DNA of 64,000 bases, taken from Platycnemis pennipes (taxonomy: Eukaryota; Arthropoda; Insecta; Odonata; Platycnemididae). The translations under genes and the position numbers were made by a program. This document shows positions 36,242 through 47,613 of this stretch, piece by piece. The stretch is from the NCBI GenBank assembly GCA_933228895.1, contig OW121849.1, forward strand, positions 41,758,354 to 41,822,353, read 5' to 3'. Numbering within the stretch: position 1 is the first letter of the stretch; each line of letters begins with the position of its first letter. The notes beneath the pieces were generated by a model. The model was not told the DNA's origin. It saw only the letters and a list, made by a program, of their open reading frames with translations, and did not search any database.

Positions 36242-36781
36242 AATGGGGAAGTTTACTCGGAACCAAAATCGCAATTTTGTACACGAAATCGTTAGATGGA
36301 AACCAAAAAAGAATTTTAGTGAAAAATTAATCTTCTAACCACAACCATTCACTCATAAATCAAAAATTAAAATAAGCAAAAGGTGACGCCCACCGAAAAA
36401 GCTGCTGTGATAACATTGACGTCATTTTCCTCCCGTCCTTGACTGCTCTTATGGGAAGGCAAGGGAGTGGAGGGGGATTCTCGGAAGGTCTGCTCGCACA
36501 GATCCTGTCGCAATCGCTCCCATTGGGAGAGCCAGCTGTGTCCCCCCCCCCTTTGCGATAAGGCGAAGTAGCTTCGCGGGCTCAATTGTGATTGGACGTA
36601 GTCGATATATGTCAGAGGTTGCACCACACCCACCTTTTCCGAAAGGGTTAAAAATATCAGTTCTTTGCCGCTTATAACTCGAGAAATAATTTACGGATGC
36701 AAAAACGGAAAAATGCGTGTCTTTTTATTTTACAAACTCTATCAGATTCGTCAATAAAAAAATATGGTAAACGACCCCATT
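36242..36781 (+). mobile_element. MITE family A, copy 2 (540 bp)
   Basis: Begins AATGGGGAAGTTTACTCGG and ends GTAAACGACCCCATT. The interior matches copies 1 and 3 over the full length, including the GCGAAG-TAG-CTTCGC hairpin, with small indels in a C run near 36543. Its right end lies 9 bp from the left end of the Harbinger-like element. No target duplication seen. Confidence 0.8.
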
Positions 36782-36790
36782 CTGTACACG

Positions 36791-38460
36791 CCTAACGACA
36801 CCTGTCGGTATCGTTGGCTTCCGACGATCGTCGGTTGCATCGACGGTCGAGCTCTTCTGCACACACCACCTAGAGACAGTCGTCGGTGCAAGCGACGAAA
36901 CTCTGACGTCATACATTTGTCGGTAAGGAAGCAGTACCTGCGCGCGAGGCTATAAGTTTTGACCAATGGTATAGTATGACACAAACAGAAAAAGTGCACC
37001 ATCGAAATGCGAAATATTTCACCAGAACTTGGCGTAGTAGTGTCATTGGAAATCTACAGTGGACTTGACGTGGATCATTTGTGATTCACATTCATTCAAG
37101 GGTCGTGCATAAAGTCTAAGAGAAATTAATACCCAATGCAGGATGAAAGGTGGGAATAGTTGAACTGAGGGGAATGCATGCAATTTGAATGAAATCTTTA
37201 TTCATACTTTGTTATTGATTACGTACGATGGTCCAAACAATATTCGGGAAGTTAAAGTTAGGGCGAGAGGGAATTGCTACAGGGGGGAGGAATGTAATAA
37301 TAATATTTTTTTAGTTTGCATGGTAGAATTGTCAACGCATCTTCGTCGAAATTACAAGTAAAAGAGACATCACAGTTGTAGGTAGCAGTCAGCTGACGTG
37401 TAAGTTTGTTTTTTTTTTAAGTTTGTTTTGTAAGTAACGTTTGTTTTTTTGGAAGGCATTCTTAAGAATTAGAAACACTAACTGGTATGGAAGTAAAAGG
37501 GACCCTGACAAAGAAACAGTGATGTGAATAATGACTTTCGTTTGTTTGAAAATACATTGGAATGAACTGAACACACTGCTCACTCGTAATGGCGATCGAC
37601 CACTCCCGCTGCAATATCGGCCGAAGTGTTTCAATAAGAACCAATTCAACATGTGGGGAGAGGCTAAATAAATTGATAAACTCTTCGTTTTCCAGCTGTA
37701 ACGGGTCGTGGGCTTCCCTCCACTCTCGTATCTCCTATCCCGGCACTATCGTCGACGTTCAAGTCTACTTTCTCCGTATTACGTAAACATTTGATCTGAA
37801 GCAAGATATCCCTCTGCCATTCTTTCGGCTGATAATTAATAAAACACCAGCCACTCTGATGTAAAATGCACTGCTAGTCTAGCCATAAAGTATCTACCGT
37901 AAAACATTTAAATATATCAAACTGCAATTGCATATAAATACTATAGTAATTGAAGTAAAAATATACTTAGTAAATAGAAAATTATAAATAAAACTATTTT
38001 TATTTAATAAAGGTTAGAAGAACTTAAATCACCTCTCACTCTCCGCACTTCGGACACTTTAAAGCAAACTTGCTTTGGATGCGCTAACTTTGCAAATAAA
38101 GACGAATATAACTAAGTGTGAATTATATCGTTAAGATTTCCACTTAATACTAATATGAAAATGGAAATAAAGGACGATCACAGTTATTAGAAAAACTGCC
38201 AATTTGCACAAGTCAATTCATCAAAACATATGTCCGTCGCTAGACGTAGACCGATCTTTCACTGTTTTTACCCAGCATGAATTTGGAGAAGAATACATGT
38301 CGGTAAGGCCTAGCGAGGGAAATCGTCGGTAGGCTCACCCGCCGTTACCGACAAGTATCGGTAAAATTAACGACAAGTGTCGGTAGAATGCGTCACCAGA
38401 ATCGCTCTTACCGACATTTGTCGGTCGGGGGAGTTAGTGACACCGATAAGTGTCGCTAGG
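36791..38460. mobile_element. Harbinger-like DNA element with iterated TGTCGGTA words
   Basis: Left end CCTAACGACACCTGTCGGT and inverted right end CCTAGCGACACTTATCGGT differ only by transitions. The last 170 bp hold six or more copies or half-copies of a palindromic word (TACCGACAAGTGTCGGTA and variants at 38299-38457), and further copies sit near 36797-36808 and 36915-36925. I see no intact transposase. A short peptide LPTIVGCIDG at about 36815-36845 resembles a PIF/Harbinger DDE motif but may be chance from the repeat words. Superfamily assignment is tentative. Confidence 0.5.
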
Positions 38461-38935
38461 ACATACAGAATTCCGCCTCCTAAACAGTAGTAACACCAGT
38501 AATTAGAACGTTGAAATGAACCGCATTCCTCTGAAAGTAAATGCATGACTCACTTGGAGTTGTATACAATGCAATCGGTACTACATTTTATTCCAATTTC
38601 AGCCACTAAAAGAAAAGCATTGGGGTGATGTGAAGACAGAATTTTTGGCGACTGCGAGAAAATGCGTCCAAATCATGAATAATCCAAATGGGAATATTAT
38701 TTTTATAGAAAATATAGTAAATCTTTAACTGAAAGGACTTCAGTGCTCGAAGATTTCATATCTTCAAAACGATTCCTTGTTTCAGAATTCAACATTCAAA
38801 GCGCTAGAGAAAGTTAAAGTAGTAGACCCATTTATTACATCGTCTTGTTAGGCTAATGAAGCCAGCGAGTTTTCAATTATACTACTCAAGAAATTACGCA
38901 TGCCTTATTCTATATACAGTTGACGATAGGTCAAT
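38461..38935. other. Non-coding DNA
   Basis: AT-rich, nothing recognised. Confidence 0.35.
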
Positions 38936-38939
38936 CTTG

Positions 38940-39530
38940 AAGATCGCCCCGATGCATACATCTTTGTCGACTTCAACGCCGCCTCTCCAACCTTCCCTCT
39001 CCCTAAGCTTCAACCCGTATGCAATCGGTCCATCTCCTCTATCTCCACCAATCCTTACGAGTTTTGTCCTATATAACCGCACTACCCACGTCAAAGGCCA
39101 CTGGATCCGACATAATTGGTTCTCTCTTTCTCTCTCTCGCACCGCTACCTCTATTTGCGTCCCAATCTCTATCCTCTTCAATAGATTCTTCTCGATTTGC
39201 GCATTCCCTGCACTCTGGAAGAACGCTAATGTCACTCCAATTGTAAAATCTGACCCCAAAAGTATCATTAAGAATTATCGCCCAATATCCATAGTACCCA
39301 TGCTATCCATAATTTTTGAGCGTATCATGCACAGTCATCTTCCACACTTTACCCTCCCCTACATCTCCCCCCATCAGCATGGCTTCCTTCCCGGCGGGTC
39401 GTGTCTCTCTAACCTCGCGGTATTGCACCACCACATCACCCACTCGTTCGAATATAACTCGCAACTTGATGTTTGCTATATCGACTTCTCCAAAACAATA
39501 TTATACGATATATCAAATTTGACATTTTTT
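38940..39530 (+). pseudogene. CR1/Jockey-like LINE reverse-transcriptase relic
   Basis: The plus strand encodes ALWKNANVTPIVKSDP, then NYRPISIVPMLSIIFERI, then QHGFLPGGSCLSNLAVL and LDVCYIDFSKT. These are consecutive reverse-transcriptase motifs of the CR1/Jockey group. The preceding motif (LPTSKATGSDII) is in another frame (39019-39246), so at least one frameshift is present. The frame stops before the catalytic YxDD box. Both ends are truncated. Confidence 0.7.
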
Positions 39531-39534
39531 TAAA

Positions 39535-41285
39535 AGGAGCGTGGAGCCAAGACGACCTGCTTGGCGTGTAGATTGTGTGGAATTTTCCTTCCTTACCCTT
39601 TACCAGCATTAAACGCGAAACTGAATTAAAAACGCGATGACGTGCCTTTCATGAAAATAGCTTAATCGGTTTTTGAGATACAAAGCCTCAAACTTGAGTC
39701 TATATAAGTTTGGCGGGGACAGTAATCTGGGTTATTTTCTGGAAACAAGATGTATCTGGGAAACTTCAGGAGGCACAGAGAAATAACTGGCTTCTCTGTT
39801 ACACTGATGTGTAATATTTCACACGCTGTTCAGCTCTTATTTGGTGAGCTCTACCTTCGACATCCTGTCCAGCCTTTGGGCCGAACAAACTTTCACAGAT
39901 CCGCTAGATTGCTAATGATCCACTTGTCGAACGAATGCGATGAAACGCAATACGAGTGTGGTTCAGGTGAATGACTCCAACAACAGCTGTTCGGAGCGAT
40001 TGCGAAGAACGGTTGGATGGGGAGGGGGAGGGGGTGCCGACCTTGTGAGACTTACTAGAGCTCCAGGCGTTCGACGATAAACGACGCATACTAACACATA
40101 AGGGGGGGGGGGGGAGGGAGGGAGAATGAACTTTAGTGCAAAGAGTTAAATGGGCAATAAGAAACTGCAATAGCACAGAAATTGTTCCAATTAATATACA
40201 ACCTGAATGTGCGCGCAGATACAATGACTTAAGAGTGTAAATTACTTGGAAATATAAATGGGCTCAAACAGTAACGAGTAAACAATATTCTGAAGTCAAA
40301 CTTATCGATATTAACAAATTAGTGAGAACAACATGCAAGAAATGATACTGTAAACCAAAAATTAAGTAATTCAATATCAGCATAGAGAGTAGGAATCCTA
40401 CAGATATGGATCGAAGGACAATAAGATTTAATTATACTCGAACTTTAAACGAGTGAAAACTTTAATTTTCTTACTGTTTATAAAATATACAGGAACTTTT
40501 CAAAGATTTAAATTCATTCATGAGTTCATTTCAAAATTTAACTATTAATTGTCCATAAACAAGTTTCTTTGAATTAAACTAAACCGAAAAACTTATCTTT
40601 TGAGCCCAGTTTGTTCCACACCAATGTAGTCCTATTTATTTCGGCCAGATGCGGCAATCAGGCAGGACACATGTAGTCGACAGGAGGTGGTGAGGGGGAG
40701 CGGAGATTCGTCGCAAGAGAGAAAGAAGTCACTTCTCTGGGAGGTCACTTGCACACACACACACACTCGAGCCTCGTATCTCCTCGACTGGTTTTGAGTT
40801 CACTCAGCTCGAGCTGGCTCGAGCGGGCCTCAATCACCTCGACCCCACATCCTTGTGGTCAACAATACCCCTCTGGTGGCATTATCGAGCACTACCTTTA
40901 GCGCGTATTTACGAAACCACAACCATACAGAAAGAGTATAATAATTCTTATGTAGCTATAGCATTCTTAATGGACTCGTGTGCAGCTATAACTGGAGCTA
41001 CCCTGGTGTTTTCATCACCAGATGATTTCTTAGGTGCTAGCAGTCAAATTTTTGCGAAAATACGGACTGAATCTTTCGAGTAAATATAGAATACATGTTA
41101 CCTGGAGGTGTCAAAAATATTTTCGGAACCCGATCAAATCACCGTCGATCGGACTGAAAAAAAAGTGCGGGTGAAAGATAAACCGAAAGTATATTCCGGA
41201 ATCTCATTTTCCTGCGTAAGGGATCAGAATAGACGCCGAAAAGAGCGTACTTATAGGACTAGATACATGCGGGAAGAATCGGAAA
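39535..41285. other. Non-coding DNA with simple repeats
   Basis: Contains a G run near 40103-40115 followed by GGGA repeats, an AC repeat at 40751-40767, and a CpG-rich patch with GCTCGAGC words near 40795-40830. No exon supported. Confidence 0.4.
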
Positions 41286-41287
41286 AC

Positions 41288-41375
41288 TGCGACCCATGCT
41301 CGTATACCACACAAAAACTCAAGGGTTTTAAAGAAAAACGAAGTGGACAAGCGCAATTTGGGTCTTTTGATTACG
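41288..41375 (+). mobile_element. Inverted fragment of the Tigger transposase sequence
   Basis: About 88 bp match, in inverse orientation and with few differences, the Tigger element at 44225-44312. Shared words include CCATGCTCGTATACCACA and GAAAAACGAAGTGGACAAG. It lies within an otherwise unremarkable 109-codon open frame (41108-41437). Confidence 0.65.
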
Positions 41376-42029
41376 AATTGAAGAATTTCGATTCCAAAAT
41401 ACCATTAATTATTAATTCATTCCTTGTTCAAAAATAATTTCGATAATAAGAACAATTATCCAATATATTGTATACATAATACATACACCATTACTTACTT
41501 ACTTACTTGAGTTTTATTTTACCTGGGCGGGATAGGACGTTGCCGTCCTCTCCACCCCCCGCCCAGGGCATAAAAGATACATTATTGGTTCAAATAGGTA
41601 CAGAGTACAAATATATAGTTAAACGCATTGTAAAATGTAAAAAAAAAGAAAAAAGTACAAAACATTTTGCCTTATACAAATCAAAAATATTACAGGTAAA
41701 AATGATAAAAGATGAAAAATCAAAAGTATATAAATGGATTCTCATGAGATGTAAGTTCCCAGTAGTAATTTGTGAAGCCTCATTCTCGAGTAATTCGTTT
41801 TTAACTTCTTTGGCAATGCGTTATACGCCCGTGGAAATGAAGCAGCAAAGGATCCCGCCATCCTGGATGATCGGTGACAGGGAATAAAGAAGAGAAATTG
41901 AGAAATAAAGAAGCAATTTATAAATAATTTCTCTCTTATCGTAATTTTGAGGGTAGGTCGTAGATATTACGGAGCACTATAGGGGGAGGGGGGAAGAAAA
42001 GAGGGAAATTAGCGTTACCTATATATATA
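41376..42029. other. Non-coding DNA next to the Tigger element
   Basis: Contains a (ACTT)n run near 41493-41508 and a short TATA run just before 42030. The open frame at 41507-41887 has no recognisable motif. Confidence 0.35.
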
Positions 42030-43006
42030 CAGTAGACCCTCGCTTTACGATATTAATCAGTTCCGGAGGACCGATCGTAAAGCGAATTCCATCCTTTGTT
42101 GAATCGGCATTATTTCCGGACGAGGAATCGGTTTAAAGAGCTTCTATTCAGTGTATGTGACAGCCAATACGTACGAAATATCCTGGATTAAAATTATTAA
42201 AAGTATTATTAAACCAATATTTTAAATTAACATTATATACGCAGTAAATTGTCACATTGAATTACCGCGGCGGTGACGGGGTCGGCCCTACGGCCGCTAC
42301 GGCCTACTGCCGCCCACCTACGAGTCAATTTCGGCGACTTCTTATTTTATCGCATTTTGAAGCAATGGGAAGATGACGTGAATTAAAAAGTACCTAACTT
42401 TGGCAATGAGACAACTTTCTTTTGGTCCCACACAATCATCCGTGCATCGCGGAAACCTTTCCATAAATAATTTACGTGCGCATTGCTTTCGTCAATCGCC
42501 CGTCTTCTGCTTATGATCTCCTTTCTTGTGTCAAACCAGCAGCATTGACATCGCTCTCCTAGTCAAAGGTTTGTTTTGGAGATTGAATTAGCGAACAACA
42601 ATGGTAATATGCAATATCTGAGGGGACAAACTCACACTCACAGCACTTTTCGTAATCGCTGACCTGCCTTGCAAGCTCATCCTTGTCATCTAAGGTCATA
42701 ATTATTTTAATGGGGGTTTTACTAAAAACAAACGAATTTAAAATGCAAAGCAATGGTGACTTCTCTTGCGATGTTTATGTAAGCACAATGATAGGTAAAA
42801 AGTTATTTACGTACAGGCTCAATCTAGGTGGAAAATTATAAATTTTACTTGAAAAATTGATGTAAGGTGGTTGTATAACCCTATCCAGATGAAGTATTTC
42901 GAAGTGCCCAATGACTTTATCTTCATAGTCGCACGATAAAGGTTCAGTCTGTTCTACGTCAGGATGTTTCTTTACAATCCTTCTCACTGTATCTCAAGCA
43001 GCGAGC

Positions 43007-43541
43007 AATGGTGGCGTTTACTCGGAACCGAAATCGCAATTTCGTACACGAAATCGTTAGATGAAAACAAAAAAAGAATTTTAGTGAAAAAATTAATCTT
43101 CTAACTACAACCATTCACTCATAAATTAAAAATTAAAATAAGTAAAAGGTGACGCCCACCGAAAAAGCTGCTGCGATAACATTGACGTCATTTTCCTCCC
43201 GTCTTTGACTGCTTTTCGTGGAAGAGAAGGGAGTGGAGGGGGGTTCTCGGAAGGTCTGCTCGCACAGATGCTGTCACAACTGTCCTATTGGCAGAGTCAG
43301 CTGTGTCCCCCCATTGCGATAAGGCAAAGTAGCTTCGCGGGCTCAGTTGTGATTGGACGAAGTCGATATACGTCAGAGGTTGTACCACGCCCACTTTTCC
43401 GAAAGGGTTAAAAACATCAGTTTTTCGCCGCTTGTAACTCAAGAAATAATTGACGGATGAAAAAACGGAAAAATACGGGTCTTTATATTTTACAAACTCT
43501 ATCAGATTCGGCAATAAAAAAATATGGCAAACGACCCCATT
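43007..43541 (+). mobile_element. MITE family A, copy 3 (535 bp), nested in Tigger
   Basis: Begins AATGGTGGCGTTTACTCGG and ends CAAACGACCCCATT, and matches copies 1 and 2 throughout. It lies inside the Tigger element near the end of its transposase, so it inserted after Tigger did. Flanks (GCGAGC left, CTTTAA right) show no duplication. Confidence 0.8.
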
Positions 43542-43559
43542 CTTTAATGTTCTCAATAG

Positions 43560-44990
43560 TCACCATATTCCCTTCTTTTGGGGAGTCGTCCTCGCCGATA
43601 CCTTCTTAATCTATCATTTTCTCCAATTCTTGGAGTTCTTCAGTGCTCAGCTCTCTTACGTGGTCGTCGATTCGCTCCTAGATGCCATCTTCATCCACCT
43701 CAAACCCTAATGTATGACCGAGGTCAATAATTTCCTCGCCTATCACTTGCTCCTCATCAAAGCCTTGAAAATTGTGAGCAACTTCCGGCCAAATCTTTCT
43801 CCACGCTGAATTCAGGCATCTGATGGAAACTTCATTTCATGATTCCAGGATTAAACGAATGCTCTCCAAAATGTTGAAGTGTGACTTCCAAAAATGTTTC
43901 AGAGAGATGGAATTCGGACGGCTAGTCTCCTCGAAGCACTTAGCAAACACCTTTTTTAAATATTTTTTTTTAAATTGGCAATTACTTTTTGATCCATCGG
44001 TTGTAGCAAAGAAGAGGCGTTGGGAATTGCACTTTCACAAATTCGAATTCTACTTCGATGGATGCGGTAAGATTCGGGTCATGACCTGGGGCATTATCCA
44101 GCACCAACAATGCCTTAAAAGACAGGTCTATACTCTCAGGGTAGCTTTTTATGGAAGAGCAGAACTCCGATAACACCCACTCATTAAAAATCTGGCGTGT
44201 AACCCGAGATTTTTCGTTGCAACTCCAAAAGACCCTAATTGCGCTTGTCCACTTCGTTTTTCTTTAAAATCCTAGAGTTTTTCTGTGGTATACGAGCATG
44301 GGCCGCAGTTTAAAGTAGTCTGAAGCATTAGCTCCCAGCAACAGTGTGAGCCTGTCTTTCATGGGCTTATATCCAGGCAAGGCAGCCTCTTCCTGCGTAA
44401 TGTATGTCCCCTTGGGCATTTTTTCCAGAAGAGGCCCGTCTCATCGGCGTTGAACACCTCCTGTAGGAAATAACCTTCGTTTTCAACAATTTCATTGAAT
44501 TGCACTACATATTTTTCCGCTGCTTCTGTATCTGCACTCACGGCTTCGCCATGCCTTACGACACTTTGAATGCCCATTCTTCCTTCACATCGTTCGAACC
44601 AGCCTTTGCTCGCCCTAAATTCTTCGTACCGTTTAGAACTCATTAAAGGTGTTTTTGCATCGAAGATCTTAAAAAATTTGTTTGGCCTTCTCACATATAA
44701 ATTTCCCAGACACGGTGTCACCTTTTAGTCCCTTCTCTCTGATCCACAGTAACAGGAATCTCTCCATTTCAGAAATCGGCTCTCTTCCTTTTTGCAAAAA
44801 AGTGGATTCATCGGTCACTTTAATTTCTCTCAGGCGTTCATTCTTTTTAATTATCGTTGATATCGTTAACTGCGAAAACCCGTACTCACGTGATTAATTG
44901 CTAACCCGAGCACCCTCATCGTATTTTTTCACAATCTCTTGCGTTGTTTTAATTGTTATTTTCTGCTTGGGATGCACTTTGGGGGCATAG
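43560..44990 (-). pseudogene. Tigger-like transposase pseudogene
   Basis: Read on the minus strand across frameshifts, in order. First comes a helix-turn-helix (TIKTTQEIVKKYDEG, an in-frame stop, then YGFSQLTISTIIKKN). Next is the CENP-B-like second DNA-binding region (RYEEFRASKGWFERCEGR). The catalytic domain follows, with first Asp in FNADETGLFWK and second Asp in LVLDNAPGH. The C-terminal SRPNSISLKHFWKSHFN and an acidic end complete it. Stops and frame changes make it non-functional. The domain order is that of Tigger (DDE_1) transposases. Confidence 0.75.
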
Positions 44991-45787
44991 TCACTATAAA
45001 AACTCCTCGCAGTAAACCACAAAATTTTCACAATTTGGGAGAGTAAATGCGGTTTGAAAAGAGAGATCCACAGTACGGTCTACGCGCTTCTTCACCCACG
45101 TCACTTCGCACGGTAGAAACTCGAAGCCTTGACAATACGGTAGAGCGCAATCGGCAACCCATATGGCAGTGCGTCACTGCATATCTTGGTAGTGGATGGA
45201 AGGAAGTCATAAGGGACTTGAATTTCGAAGCTTATTCACACACATTAGCCATCACATTACAACCCTGTCATTCATCGTAGTGCTAAGTTATAATTTAACT
45301 AATTTCATTCGCCTAATTTATTACCTGGCTACATCTATATCCATTTAAGTATCGTATCACTTCGTTGGTAGGTAATACGCTCGAACATGAAGTTACTCTT
45401 TGGGTGAAGTGTTCGTTTTATTGATTTCCACTATGGTAAAATCTTGTATGCACAATGACTAACGAAAGCCTTATTTTTTATTCTTAATATATTTGATACT
45501 GACTACGTAATGAATGTTGTGATATCTCGACGGAGATGATTTGCGGTAGCGCATCGCAACATTTGTACTAACCTCGCCGGCAGCTTTTAATTGCTAGTAA
45601 CGTTGAATATTCAAATGTTGCTATGCTAAAAATGGGTTTCGTTAACAAATGAAGCTCACAATTACGAATGGATTACATATTGTGCGAGTGGAAACAAAAT
45701 CGGTTAAATTTGAATTTTTAAAAAGCGCGCGCAAAATCAGCTCAGATCGTAAGTCGAACCCATCGTAAAGCGGGAGTCTACTGCAAA

Positions 45788-46047
45788 CAGGGGCGTCGGA
45801 ACTATTTCCGCTGGGAGGGGCCAACCTTGAAAAGTTCTTAACAAAATCAAAAGGGCCCGAATTTTTTTGCGGATAGGAGGGGGAAGAAACTAGCTAAAAG
45901 TGCATACGAAGGTGGTAGAATATGCGTCAGAAGAGAAAAGTCAAGCTGGAAACAAGTGACATTTAATTTTTATTAATTATCAAGGGACCGGGAAAATTCT
46001 GGTTGGGGGGCAAATGCCCCCCCTACCCCCCACTTCCGACGCCGCTG
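45788..46047. mobile_element. hAT-type MITE with 8-bp target duplication
   Basis: Ends are CAGGGGCGTCGGAACT and, inverted, CAGCGGCGTCGGAAGT. Flanking octamers are ACTGCAAA (45780-45787) and ACTGCATA (46048-46055), 7 of 8 identical. The left duplication overlaps the last four bases of the Tigger element, so this MITE inserted at Tigger's right end. 260 bp, no coding capacity. Confidence 0.8.
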
Positions 46048-46210
46048 ACTGCATATATGTCCCCCTATCTTTTTTCATTCTCCTAATCTTCAGATTCGTG
46101 GCAGAGCACATGTGCATCAGTGGTTGCAGAGTACCAGGGGGAAAATCTAACATGTAATGGCAAATGCGTATGCAACAGTGGTGAAGCCACGCACTTCAAG
46201 CTTTTCGGTT

Positions 46211-46410
46211 TTCTTTGGGAGCTCTTTCCATCCACTTTTCCCTCAATGGCTGTTTCATAAGATCCTCACGACACATATCTAAGTCACATGACTTTCATCA
46301 TTCTTCTGTAACACCTACAATACCTCATATGATTCCAGTTCTGCCTTTTCAGAGCTTGCTATCATCCATGCCTCTCACCCATAAAAATAAAATGCTCTAC
46401 ATGATCTCCT
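46211..46410 (-). pseudogene. RTE-like LINE fragment
   Basis: The plus-strand CCATCCACTTTTCCCTCAAT and what follows match the inverse of the GHILRHDGLMKTIVEGKVNGK coding region of the copy at 31589-32293. Broken minus-strand frames give FLWVRGMDD and REDLMK. Highly decayed. Confidence 0.45.
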
Positions 46411-47610
46411 CATCTCCAAGCTTGTGTCTACCGATGTTAGCAAGTTTTTCTTTTATCCAAAAATTTCCTTTTCTTTAGATATTTCACCGTGTCCCTATTT
46501 TCTGCTCTATTGCTGATTATTTTGTTTCCCAATCAATTGAAATTTTTCACTCCTTCTTCCTAGTTTCATAAAGACCTACTCTCTCAGATGTCTAATAATG
46601 ATTTGATGGCAGCAGCAGAAGATCAAGAATTTAGAACAAGGCAAAAGCATAACATAGTTATAGTTTCTCACAATGCATGTGAATTAGATAAATGAAAACT
46701 TATCAGTTACCAAACAATGAATTTTTTACTAAATATCTAAAGATATTATATCCTTTCAGTCTTTACTCAATGTCTCCTTGCTCTTGTGGATTGCTTTGAA
46801 TGTTAAGATTCAAGACTTTTCATCTCTGATCCAGAGATGGTTCAAAGGATGCATGTTCCAATATGTAGGTTTGACACCCTGTTTAGGTATAACCCAAAAT
46901 TTGGCATAGAAATGTACTACCAACATCAGAATCTATGGAAATACTCAGGAATTACTAAAAATGGGAAGCAGTCATGGGGATATGGCCAAGAACACTCAAG
47001 AAAAAGTTTTAATACGTCTAATATGAGCACATGTTATCATGGAAGGATTTCATTGCCACTGTGGAGAGAGTAAAGGTGATGTCATCAAAAGCATTTTAAA
47101 ACAATGGTTGGATAACCTAGATGGAACTGATTCAAATATCACCCACATAAAAGTTAAGCATTTCCCAGTAATGTTGCATATCGTAGTCTTGAAATCATCA
47201 GACAAGCAGTCAAGGTTTTAAATGGTATGAATTTAGAGTTCACTTTTCAAAACATCTTTTACAAGAGACTCCACTCAGGAGATGGGTTTGAAGTACAAGA
47301 AGACATGATCCCACAAATGAAAAAAAACTGAACAGAATATATCTTTATCAACTGATTAAGCATCAATTAATTGGGGTCAAAATCGCACATTAAGACCCAT
47401 GAGTTTTGATGCATACCACAGCAAGTAAGTGAAGCCAGGGGAGATATCACAAATTCATGAGGTAAACATAGCAAAAATCTAATAATGATTAAAAGAGCAG
47501 GCTGAGTAAAGTTATGGTTTGATTTCCTAATGATAAATTTTTCAAAAGCATAATTTTTATTTCACTTGGCATAAAAGTAAATGTGACAAAAATTGCCTGA
47601 CGAAAATAAT
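46411..47610. other. Non-coding DNA
   Basis: AT-rich. Two overlapping plus-strand frames (46837-47221) give GISLPLWRE-like and HCHCGES peptides but no recognisable family, and may be transposon debris. Confidence 0.35.
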
Positions 47611-47613
47611 CAT

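Larger units (their letters stand above)
42030..45783 (-). mobile_element. Tigger/pogo-type DNA transposon, 3.75 kb, with nested MITE
   Basis: Terminal inverted repeats start CAGTAGACCCTCGCTTTACG at 42030 and, inverted, CAGTAGACTCCCGCTTTACG at 45783, with two mismatches over the first 22 bp. The left flank is TATATATA and the right flank begins CATATATG, consistent with a TA target site whose right copy mutated. The minus-strand transposase is broken (see 43560-44990). MITE copy 3 is inserted at 43007-43541. A GC-rich stretch near 42265-42330 is unexplained. Confidence 0.8.

Noticed and set aside
36764..36955. Peptide LPTIVGCIDG suggesting a Harbinger transposase
   Set aside because: Only about ten residues fit, and the bases are dominated by CGACG/CGTCGG repeat words. 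Not enough for a transposase call.
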